64,000 bases of DNA from Ophiura sarsii (Eukaryota > Echinodermata > Ophiuroidea > Amphilepidida > Ophiuridae), in NCBI GenBank assembly GCA_035610835.1, contig CM069446.1:71781062-71845061 (forward strand). The letters are read 5' to 3'. Numbering within the stretch: the stretch's first letter is position 1; each line of letters begins with the position of its first letter. A model generated the notes under the pieces. It was not told the DNA's origin. It saw only the letters and a program-made list of their open reading frames with translations, and searched no databases. Shown in pieces: positions 44,939-57,300 of the stretch. The translations under genes and the position numbers were made by a program.

Positions 44939-45085
44939 AAGAGGTGGATTGGTGGTATTTAGTCAGACTGCAACAGCCTCAATAGTCTGACATCCTTATC
45001 AGAAGCAAGTAGAAAGGCGCAAGACAGAAACGAATGGCGAAGGATGGCATCACTCAACCAAGTTGGAGTGGACGCCATAAAGTAA
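44939..45085 (+). pseudogene. LINE ORF2 C-terminal fragment, 3' part
   Basis: It resumes the LINE broken at 43535: KRWIGG, one stop, then SLSEASRKAQDRNEWRRMAS and a terminal stop followed by a TAAG-type tail. The order AxDRxxWRRM near the end is typical of RTE/I-type elements. A further weak CR1-like relic (IWxGTPSRITFS region, 45290-45410) follows. Confidence 0.7.
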
Positions 45086-45416
45086 AGTAAGTAAGTAATC
45101 TAAACTCAATAATCGGTACCAAAAATCTGCGATATAAATTAAATGGGCAAATTTCTTTCATGTACACGGAACATGCCTAGGCCTCAGACAACCTACTAGT
45201 GTTAGGAAAAGTCACTTGTAATGCCGCGGTAGATGACATAATCAGTCCAATATATCATACAATAATGAAAGCAGGTTTACTGGAACCTAAATCATCATTG
45301 TATTGTGCTTTCTCGGTTTCTGCTTCTCGCATATGGATTGGAACACCCTCCCGGATTACATTCTCAGTTGCCTTTCAATTGCCATGGGTGCTTTAAATCA
45401 CAACTCAAGACACACT

Positions 45417-45545
45417 TTGAGCGTGTTTCTGCTAGGGAAGAAACCGCTAATAAACTCTAAGATTGCCTAATAGAAACAGGCAGAACCCGGCAATAATCGG
45501 TATTTTTGGTAATCCAAAAAAACCTTCACAAACCGATGCCCCGCA
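45417..45545 (+). mobile_element. fragment of the GAGCGTGTTTCTGC MITE family
   Basis: GAGCGTGTTTCTGCTAGGGA, GCAGAACCCGGCAATAATCG and GTATTTTTGGTAATCC match the left half of the complete element at 53112-53527. The stretch 45546-46360 holds no gene. Confidence 0.75.
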
Positions 45546-46364
45546 ATTGACATAATGACAATGACAACACCCTATTTTTCCAATAAAGTCAAGTTTAGTG
45601 ATGAATATTTATATGATCAATTTGGTAAAATAACCTCATCCGCGTATTCCTCATTTCTGTATCTAATCAGTGTACACTTTGTACATACTCTTAGCTTTAT
45701 CTGTATGTTAACAAATGATTCACGAGGCATGAAACCCAGGGAACACGCATTTGAATTTACCGCATCAGCTAGACATTATGCCATAATAGGTGCACCCATG
45801 CACGGTAATTCACACAAGTTCTGTGCGGGTTAATTAAACCAGTCCTCTATAATGTGCTTGTTTATATCCTATATAGGTATATGTATAACACCTTGAATAA
45901 AGGGCATTCTTGCTCTGTTGCTTTGTAGAATAAAATTGCTAAAAAATCCAATTTGGATTATCAAAACAAACAAAATGCGTTTTTGCTCTATATTATTTAA
46001 ATGTTATAATGAGCAGTTTTTCAGAACATATGGGACAGATGCTGTTTTATTTTAAATCTTAAATTAATATAATTAAATAACCTTTTTCGAAATTTGATCA
46101 AAAATGGCTAAAAATTGATGTGTTTTCAATCACAATTCTGATATTCGTGATTTATACTCGCATATATTTGTATCATATTAAAGCTTACATCCTCATCTTT
46201 CATTTGGCACCAGTCATGATGAAATAACATGTTTAGAAACAGAAATATCCTGAAAAACAATATTGTGGTGAAAAACGGATTAAAATGACAGTTTTTGGGC
46301 AAAATTTCACACTAAATCAAGATATAGAATTTGCCAACACCCCACATCCTCTGCAGTGTCATAC

Positions 46365-46830
46365 ATAAAGGGTTCAACAAAAGAAAGTATACCACTTTGT
46401 TTATGTCATTTTGAGTAACTTTCAATTTGTTTTTGTCCAAACAGGCTAGATAGGCATTTAGATGAATCTTTTAGGCATAATTTGATACCAAATTTGCCCC
46501 CTAACAACAAAGATAAACCATGATTAGCACCATTTAAAGGAAAATATCCCATTTTCAAAAGTCGCATTTCCAATACACAGCACGAGAAGAATGGGCCAAT
46601 TGTTAACACACACATATGCGGTATTTATCCCGTACTGATCACCGCGCATATCCCTCAATGCGCGGGCTAATTCAAATGTAAACTGATGCATGGGTGAAGG
46701 ATTTGAATGTAAAGGAATGTTATGGATGGGGAGAACATGGACAGATTAACCAAATCTTCTCGTGCTGTGTATTGGAAATGCGACTTTTGAAAATGGGATA
46801 TTTTCCTTTAAATGGTGTTGAACCCTTTAT
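46365..46830. mobile_element. MITE with GGTTCAACA ends and 64-bp internal inverted arms
   Basis: ATAAAGGGTTCAAC (46365) is mirrored by GTTGAACCCTTTAT (to 46830). Inner arms ACCATTTAAAGGAAAATATC through GCACGAGAAGA (46528-46592) and their mirror (46757-46818) are almost perfect. The left arm contains ~150 extra bases, part of which (CAACAAAAGAAAGTATACCA) recurs near 60830. Confidence 0.75.
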
Positions 46831-46916
46831 TTATGATTCCACACGGTTGGAATTGCTCTAACAAAAAATGCCGTTGAGATTTTTCTGAGCATATTTTGTA
46901 TTGCTGGCAGGCTGTC

Positions 46917-47380
46917 TGCGTGTTTCTGCTGGTAGCACTGCAAAAAGTAAACGCTAATAAACGCTAAGTTTCAATCGGTCAGTTTTTAATCCCCCCTGTT
47001 TCTACTCGCGAAAAATTACCGCTAAGTTTATCGATCCTAGTCGATGGGCCACGACATTTGACCTTTTGTAATACCAAACAATGCCATCGCACCTGAAAAA
47101 GATTACTTCACAATTATGTGTATAACCCAGCGTGACACGGTTCACGGCGCAAACCGCTAAGATTAATCGCCTTTCTGTTTCTATTGGGTTTATTGCCGAT
47201 TATTGCCGGTTCCAAACCTGGTTTGTGAAGGATTTTTAGAGCGTGTTTCTGCTGGGGAAAAACCCCGCTAATAAACGCTAAGTTTGCCCAGTAGAAACAG
47301 GCAGAACCCGGCAATAATCGGTATTTTTGGTAATCCCAAAAACCTTCACAAACCAGGTTTGGAACCGACAATAACCGGAG
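46917..47380. mobile_element. two abutting partial copies of the GAGCGTGTTTCTGC MITE family
   Basis: The 46917-47234 part matches the right half of the 53112-53527 element in reverse, and the 47235-47380 part matches its left half forward. They meet at TTTTTAGAGCGTGTTTCTGC. The next stretch (47381-48243) upstream of gene 2 holds no recognised element. Confidence 0.75.
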
Positions 47381-48243
47381 TCAAGACTACTGGACTGAAC
47401 GTTAGGTTCGTTTAGACGGGCGTCACATATCGGAGTAAATTTAGACCCTGCAGCAATCAAAATTCCACAAATATTTCCTCTACTCCGGACAGTTGTCCAC
47501 ACGGTACTAAACACAACGTTACTCTGAAGTTTTCTGACAAAGTTAACACGACCATCGCAGGGGGCCTAGGAGTAAATATCGGAAGTACACACACCGCGCC
47601 CTTTGACCTTTGACCGATGAAAACCACGCGAGTTCTGATTATTTCAGCCAGGTTTATTTATCGCTCGCTTGTATATATTTGTAAACATGAATTCAAGATC
47701 GAAATTTCTCTTGTTGTTACTAATTTTTCGCCTCTTTACGGATATGGTGGTATACAAGATATGTCTATGCTGATGACAACAGCGGTATTTTTTCAAGGCA
47801 GGCGATCTGATAGGGATGAGCTACATCGGATGGCTTCGTCACATCATTGGCGAAGGTTTACGCACTTAAAAGTGCATCTACACGGGCATGCTCCTTAACA
47901 CGAGTGCTGTGACTGCTGTCCACACGGTCACTACTCCGACCTTTAACACGACAAATCGTTAAATACCAAGGTTAAATAGAGCTTATTAAGTATTTTAAAG
48001 TTGGTGGCACAATGCCGATTCCGGTAGGAATACAATTTGGTCTATTGGTGCTTATTCATCCAAAACAATGACCCTTTTCGTCATTCAAAAGTAATGAAAA
48101 CGTCATTGCTGTAGGCTTAATAGCTTTTTACCTGTAGCTTTGTAAATCCCGGGCCAGGTGTATTAAAAGAGATATCATTTGTAATACACATGTACTCATC
48201 GCGTGTTCTTAATGTTGACACGTCTTTTTTCCCAATCTTGATC

Positions 48244-48316
48244 ATGGCTTCGATTTCAATGCTGTATCACCTTATAATCACAATAATCACGCTAATGGTA
48301 ACAAGTATCCGACCAG
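48244..48316 (+). CDS. gene 2 exon 1: signal peptide
   Basis: MASISMLYHLIITIITLMV and following residues form a hydrophobic leader of 24 residues. The donor is CGACCAG|GTAAGC, phase 1, as in gene 1. It starts with the same MAS. No upstream promoter element can be assigned. Confidence 0.75.
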
Positions 48317-51300
48317 GTAAGCCTTGTTATTAGAATGTCAAATAGTTTGTATAATTTAGATAATATGTAATATACTAATCTCGATTTGTAGTATTATATC
48401 CTAAGCTATCAAATGTCATTTGCATTGATACATCGCAATCCGACAAACTGTTGCTGCGGTAGATAGTTGACCTGGAATGACATGAGTCAATACAACTTCA
48501 CAATGAAATTTGATTTCCTCTGGCAAAACTTAAATAGGGGAGATTTGTTTTTTGGGAAAAACGGTTCGAGTTCTCTGAGGAACTTGATTAGTGGTGTATT
48601 CTGAATGTTAGGATCAAAAGTTATAATTATTAATCTGTGAATTTTCCGATTACTATATTTCTATCATTATATTTTATTGACAGGAATTTGGAGTAAGGTT
48701 TCATTGTACAGTATATCGATGCTGGAAATTAGCTCAAAATGAGTAAAAATATCGGAGCTTTCGTCAGCAAATTACAGTCGATCAGCGAGTTATTGAATAT
48801 AATTCATACACTCTATGTAGTGTTGAACCAATCAGGAAGCAGGAATTACAAATACGCATGTTCATTGAAAGTGTCCACCTGCACTCCGCGTGTGCGCCGT
48901 TCAAATCACGCAGTGCGCGTTTTGTTTAGATTCATTGTTCAAAATTCGCGGGTTCGCCGATTTTCACTGCGGGTGTTAGCAAACTTATTAACGTGTTTTA
49001 GTCGTTTTACATAGATCAAAAATTATGCTTAAATTGTGAATTTTTATCTGTATAGAGTCGTGTATTCTTTAGGTCAATGCATGCGTATGTTTTGTTTCTC
49101 GAAAAATTAGAAAAATCAATGCACTTGCGCAAATGTTGATATGCTCACAATAGCACTCCCCCTTCGGGGTCGTACCATTATTCACACATCAACATCAGCG
49201 CGCGTGCATTGATTGGTCTAATTTATCTCGAAACAACACATACGCATTTATTGACCTATAATCAATAAAATTAATACAATATACAAATCTGGGTCCCCAG
49301 ACCCTTTTGAATGGGGAGGGGGGGGGGGGGGAGAGTCATAGTGTTATGGTCGAAATCGCAAATGTCAGTACCGACGAAAGCTCGGTGTGAACCATGATTT
49401 TGCCGACAGGTTTGATGAATGGGGCAGATTTTGCCGACATATTTTAATGGGGGCGTCACCCCCACCCCCTCTAGGGACGCCATTGTCTACAGACTGTTCC
49501 AAAAAGATTAGTACCCATCGATGCCCAAAGTTCATTAAAAAAAATCATCCTCAAAATCAATGAGATTTAGGTCCGTTGTTTTTCACGTGTGATTTGGTTT
49601 GGTCGGGGTGTGCCGCTGGAGATTCAAAACCCCTACCCATTTCTAAGGATGATTTTGGAAAAATCGGTACCCATTTTAAGGGGTTTTGCTTCATTTCAGA
49701 CCAAATTTTCGCAAATTATCGCGAAAAAAGACCTAGTTTTTGCAAATTTTCGCGAAAATAGACCCATGTCTAAGATGTCTCATGAAAAAACGACCCACTG
49801 GAGCGGCACGTCCCCGTATGCCTTACATACGTGAGTACCCCCCCCCCCCCCCCCCCCCCCCGGGGTAACACCTACAAAAAATCAAACTCATATATAGGTC
49901 ATGAATTTACCTTGTATATATGCCTTGATATACATTCCTCAAAAAAGTAACCATGTGGTTAATACGCTCTTAACTCCAAAACCATAGCTCCAATTGGTAA
50001 AAATATTACATTATAAAGTTGCCGTAAAAAATCGTAAAAGGTCACAATTTTTTTACCGTCAGCTCGTGAAATTCTGCTAAGTGTGTGTGGGGGGATGTGG
50101 TTCTCCAAAAACCGGCAAAATAATCACATGGTACAAGTGGCAAATGTACCGACGGAACCTAGCTATGCCTCTGAAAAAGGTACACAAAAAAGGGTATATT
50201 GGCAAATTTTACCCCCCACCACTTGTATCCGACATTGCACTGACGGATAAGTAGAGCAAAAGAAAGAAGGAGAGCAAAAAAAACCACCCTGATTGAAACC
50301 CGTTCAAAACGGCATCTGTGCAATTACCTCCACGATATAACGGTAAACTGCAAGGGCGGATACACTAAGCATGCTGAACAACTTCCTGTATTGAAATTCG
50401 CGCACGTAAAAAAGCCCTATCCCTAGTGGGCTCTATTTGGAGATATAGCCTACAATCATCAAAAATTAACTGGCTAAAAATGTGCTTATAACTCTATAAA
50501 AGTATAATTCCTACTTCAGAAATTTTGTTCAGTAATTTGAGATATTGCATTGCGAAGAATGGTTTGATATCGTAAAAGTTACAGTACCAAACGTGATGTA
50601 AAGTACGATTTCCATTTTCGCATTTTGATTTTCTTACACGCGGACTTAACGAGGAGAAATTTCTCAACAACTTTAAAGTCGTTATTCTTAATTGGTGCAT
50701 TTACGTCGAAGAGGGTTATGTGAACTGAAAACGAGGCTAGCGATTTAGCCAAGACGAGAGTGTTGTAGTTTTTCAATGGTGTGAACTTTGCACTAATCAA
50801 AAAAAAAATCTTCATACTTCTGAGCTGTTCAATATTTGACCTTATTACATTCGTGAAATAAACTTGAACGTATAAACTATCTATTTCCACTAGTTTGAAA
50901 TGAACTGTTTGCTGGTAACCAACACTATCTAGGAAAATGTACAAGTTCACAGTTCATTATATTGCAGTAAAAGTACGAGATTGTAATGTTTATCGGGGCA
51001 CTAAAATTGCTCTAAGCATGTCTGAAGCATGCTCAGTTGGATTACACTCCCTCTTTTGACGTAAATGCGCCAATTATTAAAGAATAACGTATATAGATGG
51101 ATATTTTTAAGTAGGAGTTATACTGTTCGAGTTATCAGCACATTTTAATGTTGTATACCTGGTAAGTTGCTGTTTTATGACTGTAATTATGACCCTCACG
51201 GGCAGCGTAGTTTTTTACCATATCATGGTTGCGAAAGTGGGATTATATTTATTGAAGAATTGGTGTTTTGATGTTTTAGTGAGGGCAAGTGTTATCCCGA

Positions 51301-54300
51301 AAGAAAGCTATGCCCATGGCCAGGAAATTCAAGATTACATGTAAATCTCTATTGAAAATAAGCACTTTTAACTCATCAAAATGTGCGGATTCGATTTTGC
51401 GAAATGAAGCATGTTTTCAATCTTGATGTAGTTCAAGAATGAATAAAGAAAAATAGTGCAGTAACTATTCATGAAACTAAACATTAGACCTATGGTAGGA
51501 ATATAATTAGCTAATGTATATTGCCAGTTTAATTGAACACCGAGTTATAATATAGGCCCTACAGGTGATTTTTAGTTCTATCTGAAGCCGATTTTGCCTT
51601 AACGCAGCATTTAAAAAACTACATGCTACATATCTGAGCGCTAAAGTTCCATGGCAATGATTTCCTTTAATCTTTATGTAGTTCCAGAATGATTAACATT
51701 GAAAAATTAGTTCAGGTACTCAGCCCAAAATGAAGGCACGATCCAAACCTTACAGATAAAAATTAAAAGTCACGTTTACGCCTGAGTGAATTTGGTGAGT
51801 GTAAAAGGCCTGCGTTCACTTTAGGGGGACATAACAAAAATGATGCGCGCGAAGCGTGCACATTTGTTTGCCATTTCACGCTAAAATTGTCTAATTTGAT
51901 CTAATTCTAACTAATTTGCCCACCTCGCCCCACCCCTCTAGTTACGCCACTGTTTAAATCTGTTTAAACTGGCTTAAGATTTCATGAACCACTATAAGTT
52001 TACATGTTAAAGGAGTGTTACAAAAAGCCCATTTTCTCGCTTATAAATAAGCGACTGGATTTTTAAACTTGACATTTTCCTTAAATTTCATGAGATCATC
52101 AGCAAAATTATATATGGTAACCTCGACAGTTCCGAGAAATTAGCCCCCGGAATTGGACAACTGGTGTAGCGCCCTCATTTAGCAGAAAAAGTTGAGAAAT
52201 TGTCAGAACATTTACAATCAAAATGCATCCACAAATCTACAAAATGCGTTGGAAATATTTCTTTTTGCACTGTATAGTATTAGGAAATAATCCGAAAATC
52301 AGGATTTAATTACAATTTTAATCATTTAAATTGGGAGCAAAAAGTACCATTTCTGATTACTTCTATTCTTTTATCATTGGGCCACAGGATGCCAGCTGAC
52401 AAAAAAAAAGTCTGCAAGGACTAACATTATTTACCATGGTGGTGTGGGATCTGAAGCATGTGGAAAGGTCTTGAACTGCACTTTGCGTCAAGGACTATAC
52501 CCCCGAATGCACTGTCAGAAGTCTATGACGTGCCAAGGTCATCATAATCCAGCAGCGACCTTTCTTTTGTTGAACTGAGCATTATAAAAGTCCAGAATCC
52601 GTTTGTAGGTAATGCACGGCACATGTAAAATGTCTATAAATAACGGGTTTTTTTAATTTTTCATTGACAGCAAATACCACCAATTACCTCGGGTGCTATT
52701 TTGATCCATCTCCACTTTTTAATTCTATCTTGCCCCTCGGACGGATAGAGTCTAATGACATGACTATTGGTTTATGTATCAACCACTGCCTGGACTTGGA
52801 CGGATCTTCCGTAAGATACGCGGGGGTACTATCTTCTAGTGAGTGCTCGTGTGGCAATGGAAACGTCAATCTCTCACCATCTGACAATGATGGATTCTGG
52901 TGCACATCACCTTGCGCAGGTGACATGAGTCAGACGTGGAAGTTCAGGCTCTTTCAACTTCCAGGTGTACGATCGTGAGTATTAAAGGCATATTATGTGA
53001 TCTTAATCATAAATATATTCTGAGTTACAGAGCGATATGATTCCTAATTAGTTCAAATCATGGTTCGGAGCGAGCTTCGAAAACAAAGACAAACAACATG
53101 CAACAACACTAGGAGCGTGTTTCTGCTGGGGAAGAAACCGCTAATAGACGCTAAGTTTGCCCAGTACAAACAGGCAGAACCCGGCAATAATCGGTATTTT
53201 TGGTAATCCCAAAAACCTTCACAACCCAGGTTTGGAACCGGCAATAATATCGGCAAAAAAACCAATAGAAACAGAAAGGCGATTCTTAGCGGTTTGCGCC
53301 GTGAACCGTATCACGCTGGGTTATACACATTATTGTGAAGCAATCTTTTTCAGGTGCGGTGGCATTGTTTGGTATTACAAAAGGTATGATGTCGTGGCCC
53401 ATCGACTAGGATCGATAAACTTAGCGGTAACTTTTCGCGAATAGAAACAGGGGGATTAAAAACTGACGATTGAAACCTAGCGTTTATTAGCGTTTACTTT
53501 TTGCATTGCCCCAGCAGAAACACGCTCTAAGTGAATATAGTTGGAGCCTGAGAGACAACAATGTACAATACTAATTAAAATGGAAAGTTATTAGCAGAGA
53601 AAAATCTTATTCATCAACAAGCAAAATTTGTAATCTGTGCTTTTAGAGGAGAAACTCTTTATTATATAGACCTTCATTATCACCACTCAACAAAAGGAAT
53701 GAACTTACTAGTGCATGCAGACACAGAAGAAAACACTTATTATGTAACTATACCAACAGTTAATCTGTTTTGCATGCATTACTGAACCTTTATCACATGT
53801 ACTCTTTTAATTGATTTATTTATTCTAGGATTTTATTTATTCTGGGATTTTATTTATTCTGGGCTTTTGACACTTCCCTGCTTTATACCTGGTGTGACAT
53901 TATAGATCATCATTTACCCTAGGATCAATGTATAGATGAAATAGAAACTTTACTACAATCCACCATTGTACACCAATGACCCACTTTTTCTCAATAATAA
54001 CATCTGGTTTTAAAAAACACCATATCAAAGTTTCGATTAATGACATCCCATCCGTTTAGAGCCAAGATGTTCTCTTCAATTTTCCTCTAGATAACCCCAC
54101 TATCTGGGTGATGTCACGTGTAATCCTTAGGCTTATTCATGTTATTGGGATCATTGAACCTTCCAAGCTTTACATATTTACATGTATTATAGGCCTAGTG
54201 GTTTTTCGTATATAATATTATAACCTTGTTTGACACAAGCTCACCAGTATTAAATTTGTTTTTGAAGCAGTTCTGTCAAGCAATATGTAATACTCAAGTC

Positions 54301-57300
54301 TTTTTCAATTTTATATATATCATGAATATATTCTGAGACACAGAGCGATATGATTCCTAATTACTTCAAAAGCATAGCTCGGAGGGCGGTGCTGGGCACC
54401 GCATTGGAGGGTCCACCACCACAAAAATTAAGATTTTTTTTTTCGGCCCCCGGTAAACTCAGTCTCTGGCTCCGCCCCTGCAAAGGGCCCCAAATATGGT
54501 TTTATTCAGCCAAAGAAGTACGTAGATGAAACCTTTTACATTGGAACTACTACACATTAGGGTATGCAAATATTGTTTTCAGCTGATTTAGTTCAATCTG
54601 CGAATTCCGTAATGCCGTCTGCAGACGCCTGCCGCGCGGAAAGTGTTAACGTATAAATATGCACAGGTTGCGTAAGCAGGGAAGCATCCCGCTTGTTCGA
54701 AACTTTTGAACAACCTTTGCTGTGTGTTGCAATGGCAATTGAGTGCGCTTATCGATACCATACTTAACGACAGCCAAAACCTATAGATTTGAAACCAAAG
54801 TAGTCTGTAGGGCTATACATTAATCATGTTAAGAGTATGCTCATTATTGCTTTTTTCTTTCGGTTTGTTTTTTTCTCTGCCCAGTAACATTGCTTAGATG
54901 CGAACTACCGTTATTCCCGAATGGCGCCGCAACATCTGACTCTGGTGACAATGTTCAAATAAGGATGTTTGCCTCGTTCTCATGTACCCTGGGTACGAGT
55001 TATTTAATCGGTCAAAATCATTTGCAATGCATCGTGGAAAATTCAAATGTCACTAAATGGGACGCACCACTTCCGGAATGTCAAGAAGGTAGGACGTACG
55101 AACTCCCGTTTTTTGAAAGACCCAATTATTTTCACTATTCCATTATGAAAACATTCTCAGTGATTGACACCTCATTTACCCGGTGTCATTGAACGATCGC
55201 CCCGATGATCGCCCTTGTGTAAAATCTCTTATCGAATTAGCCTAGTTTTGAGTCACTTACATGTCAGATCATCACTGTCACTTGAATGTTGACGGCCGCT
55301 CCCCCACCTGAGGTCTGTTGGGATTATGCTATAAACGGTGTTTAAAACAATTAATACGTGCATACCGTACAGTGTATTTAAAGTATTTTCGAAATATAGA
55401 GGGGGAAGTTAAGGGAGTGGGAAAGGCGGTTTGGAAACTTATCAGGTCAAATAACTTTTCAACCGTCCACATCTCTAAAAACATAATTGTTTGCAACGAT
55501 TTTATTACTTACACGTCACATTTAGGTGTTATAAGTCGACATTTTCTTATATTTTTTTTACAAGTTGATTAACCTTTTTTAAACTCAATATGCTCATCGC
55601 CCACTAAGAACTTGAGAACACTGTCTAAATGCCGAATTAACACTTGTGCAATAAAAAAATCACGCACAATCAAATCACTTAAATATTATTTAATTCCAGA
55701 TCTTATTTAGGAAAAGTGCCCACTGAACCTTTTTCATTTTATTGCATGTAATGTTGTTGTTATATAGCACCATCTAGTCCAACACCGAGTAAACCTACGA
55801 CTACAACTACTAGTCTATCTGCTACAACAAGGCGTCAGACATCCGAAATCCTCACCAATCCGGTTCAACAAGATACAAATTCTACAAACGGTGCAAGGAA
55901 CAAGAGATCGTCCATATAATGTGTTACTTTGGAGATATTCCGTGGAATCCATGTGCGCGTTGCTTGCAAGGAACAAGAGATCGTCCATATAATGTGTTAC
56001 TTAAGAGATTGTCCGTGGAATCCATGTGCGCGTTGCTTGCAAGGAACAAGAGATCGTCCATATAATGTGTTACTTAGGAGATTGTCCGTGGAATCCATGT
56101 GCGCGTTGCTTGCCAGGAACAAGATAACATCCATATAATGTGTTACTTTGGAGATTGTCCGTGGAATCCATGTGCGCGTTGCTTGCAAGGAACAAGATAA
56201 CATCCATATAATGTGTTACTTTGGAGATCCATTTATACGGCTCTTGCTTACCGGACACGGAACCAGCTATCGTCAATATGTGTTACTTTGGAGATAGTTC
56301 GAAGAATCCATGTGCGCAGCACTTGCTTCTTGTTACGAGACAATGAACAAGAGATCGTCCACATAATGTGTAACTTTAGAGATAGTCCGGGGAATCCATG
56401 TGATCAGTACTTGCTCATGGTTAAAGGTGTATGCTAGGAACAAGAGATCGTCCACATAATGTGTAACTTTGGAGAAATCCGGGGAATCTATGTGTGCAGC
56501 GCATGCTCATTGTTAACGGTGTATACAAGGAACAAGAGATCGTCCATATAATGTGTTAATTTGGAAATAGTCCGGGAATCCATGTATGCAGTGCTTGCTC
56601 ATTGTTAACGGTGTATGCAAGGAACATAAAATCGTCCATATAATGTGTTGCATTAGAGATAGTCCGGGGATCCATGTGCGGGGCGCTTGCTTCTTGTTAA
56701 GGGGCAAAGAACAAGAAATCGTTTATCATCAATATGTATTACTTTATGATAGTCCAGGGAATCGAATAATTGTTAACGGTGTCTTCTGAAAACGCTCACA
56801 GTTTTATAAATAATCGGTTAAGGGGAAATGCTATGTAGTAGACCTGCTCAGTATAGCGTATTAGTAGTTTCCCCTTCTTTGTTTCACTCCGTCATAAAAA
56901 TAAACATGATGAAAATCCTTTCTAATTGTTACTATAAAAATCTATATAGGAAATTCAACTGATATAATAGTTAGTGGGCGCCACAGAACTTAGCGCCTTC
57001 AAACTGACTTTTACATTGGCATGCCTATAACGGCTCACCATTTGGTTTTTAATATCATTGTTGTTCTTTATAGTGCCAAATGGTTCAACGGGAAAACCAA
57101 CCACTAAGTCTATCACAGGTAAACATTTATATTATATTTATTCCATGTATAATTGACACGCACTATTAGCAATCGGAGTTTTAAAAAAACATCAACAGAA
57201 GATAAATCATTGAGGGAATGTGAGATCGGATATTTTCCGCTACATTCAGTTTTAAGTTATTTGTGAAAATATAGGCAAATCTACATATTTTAATCCGTTT

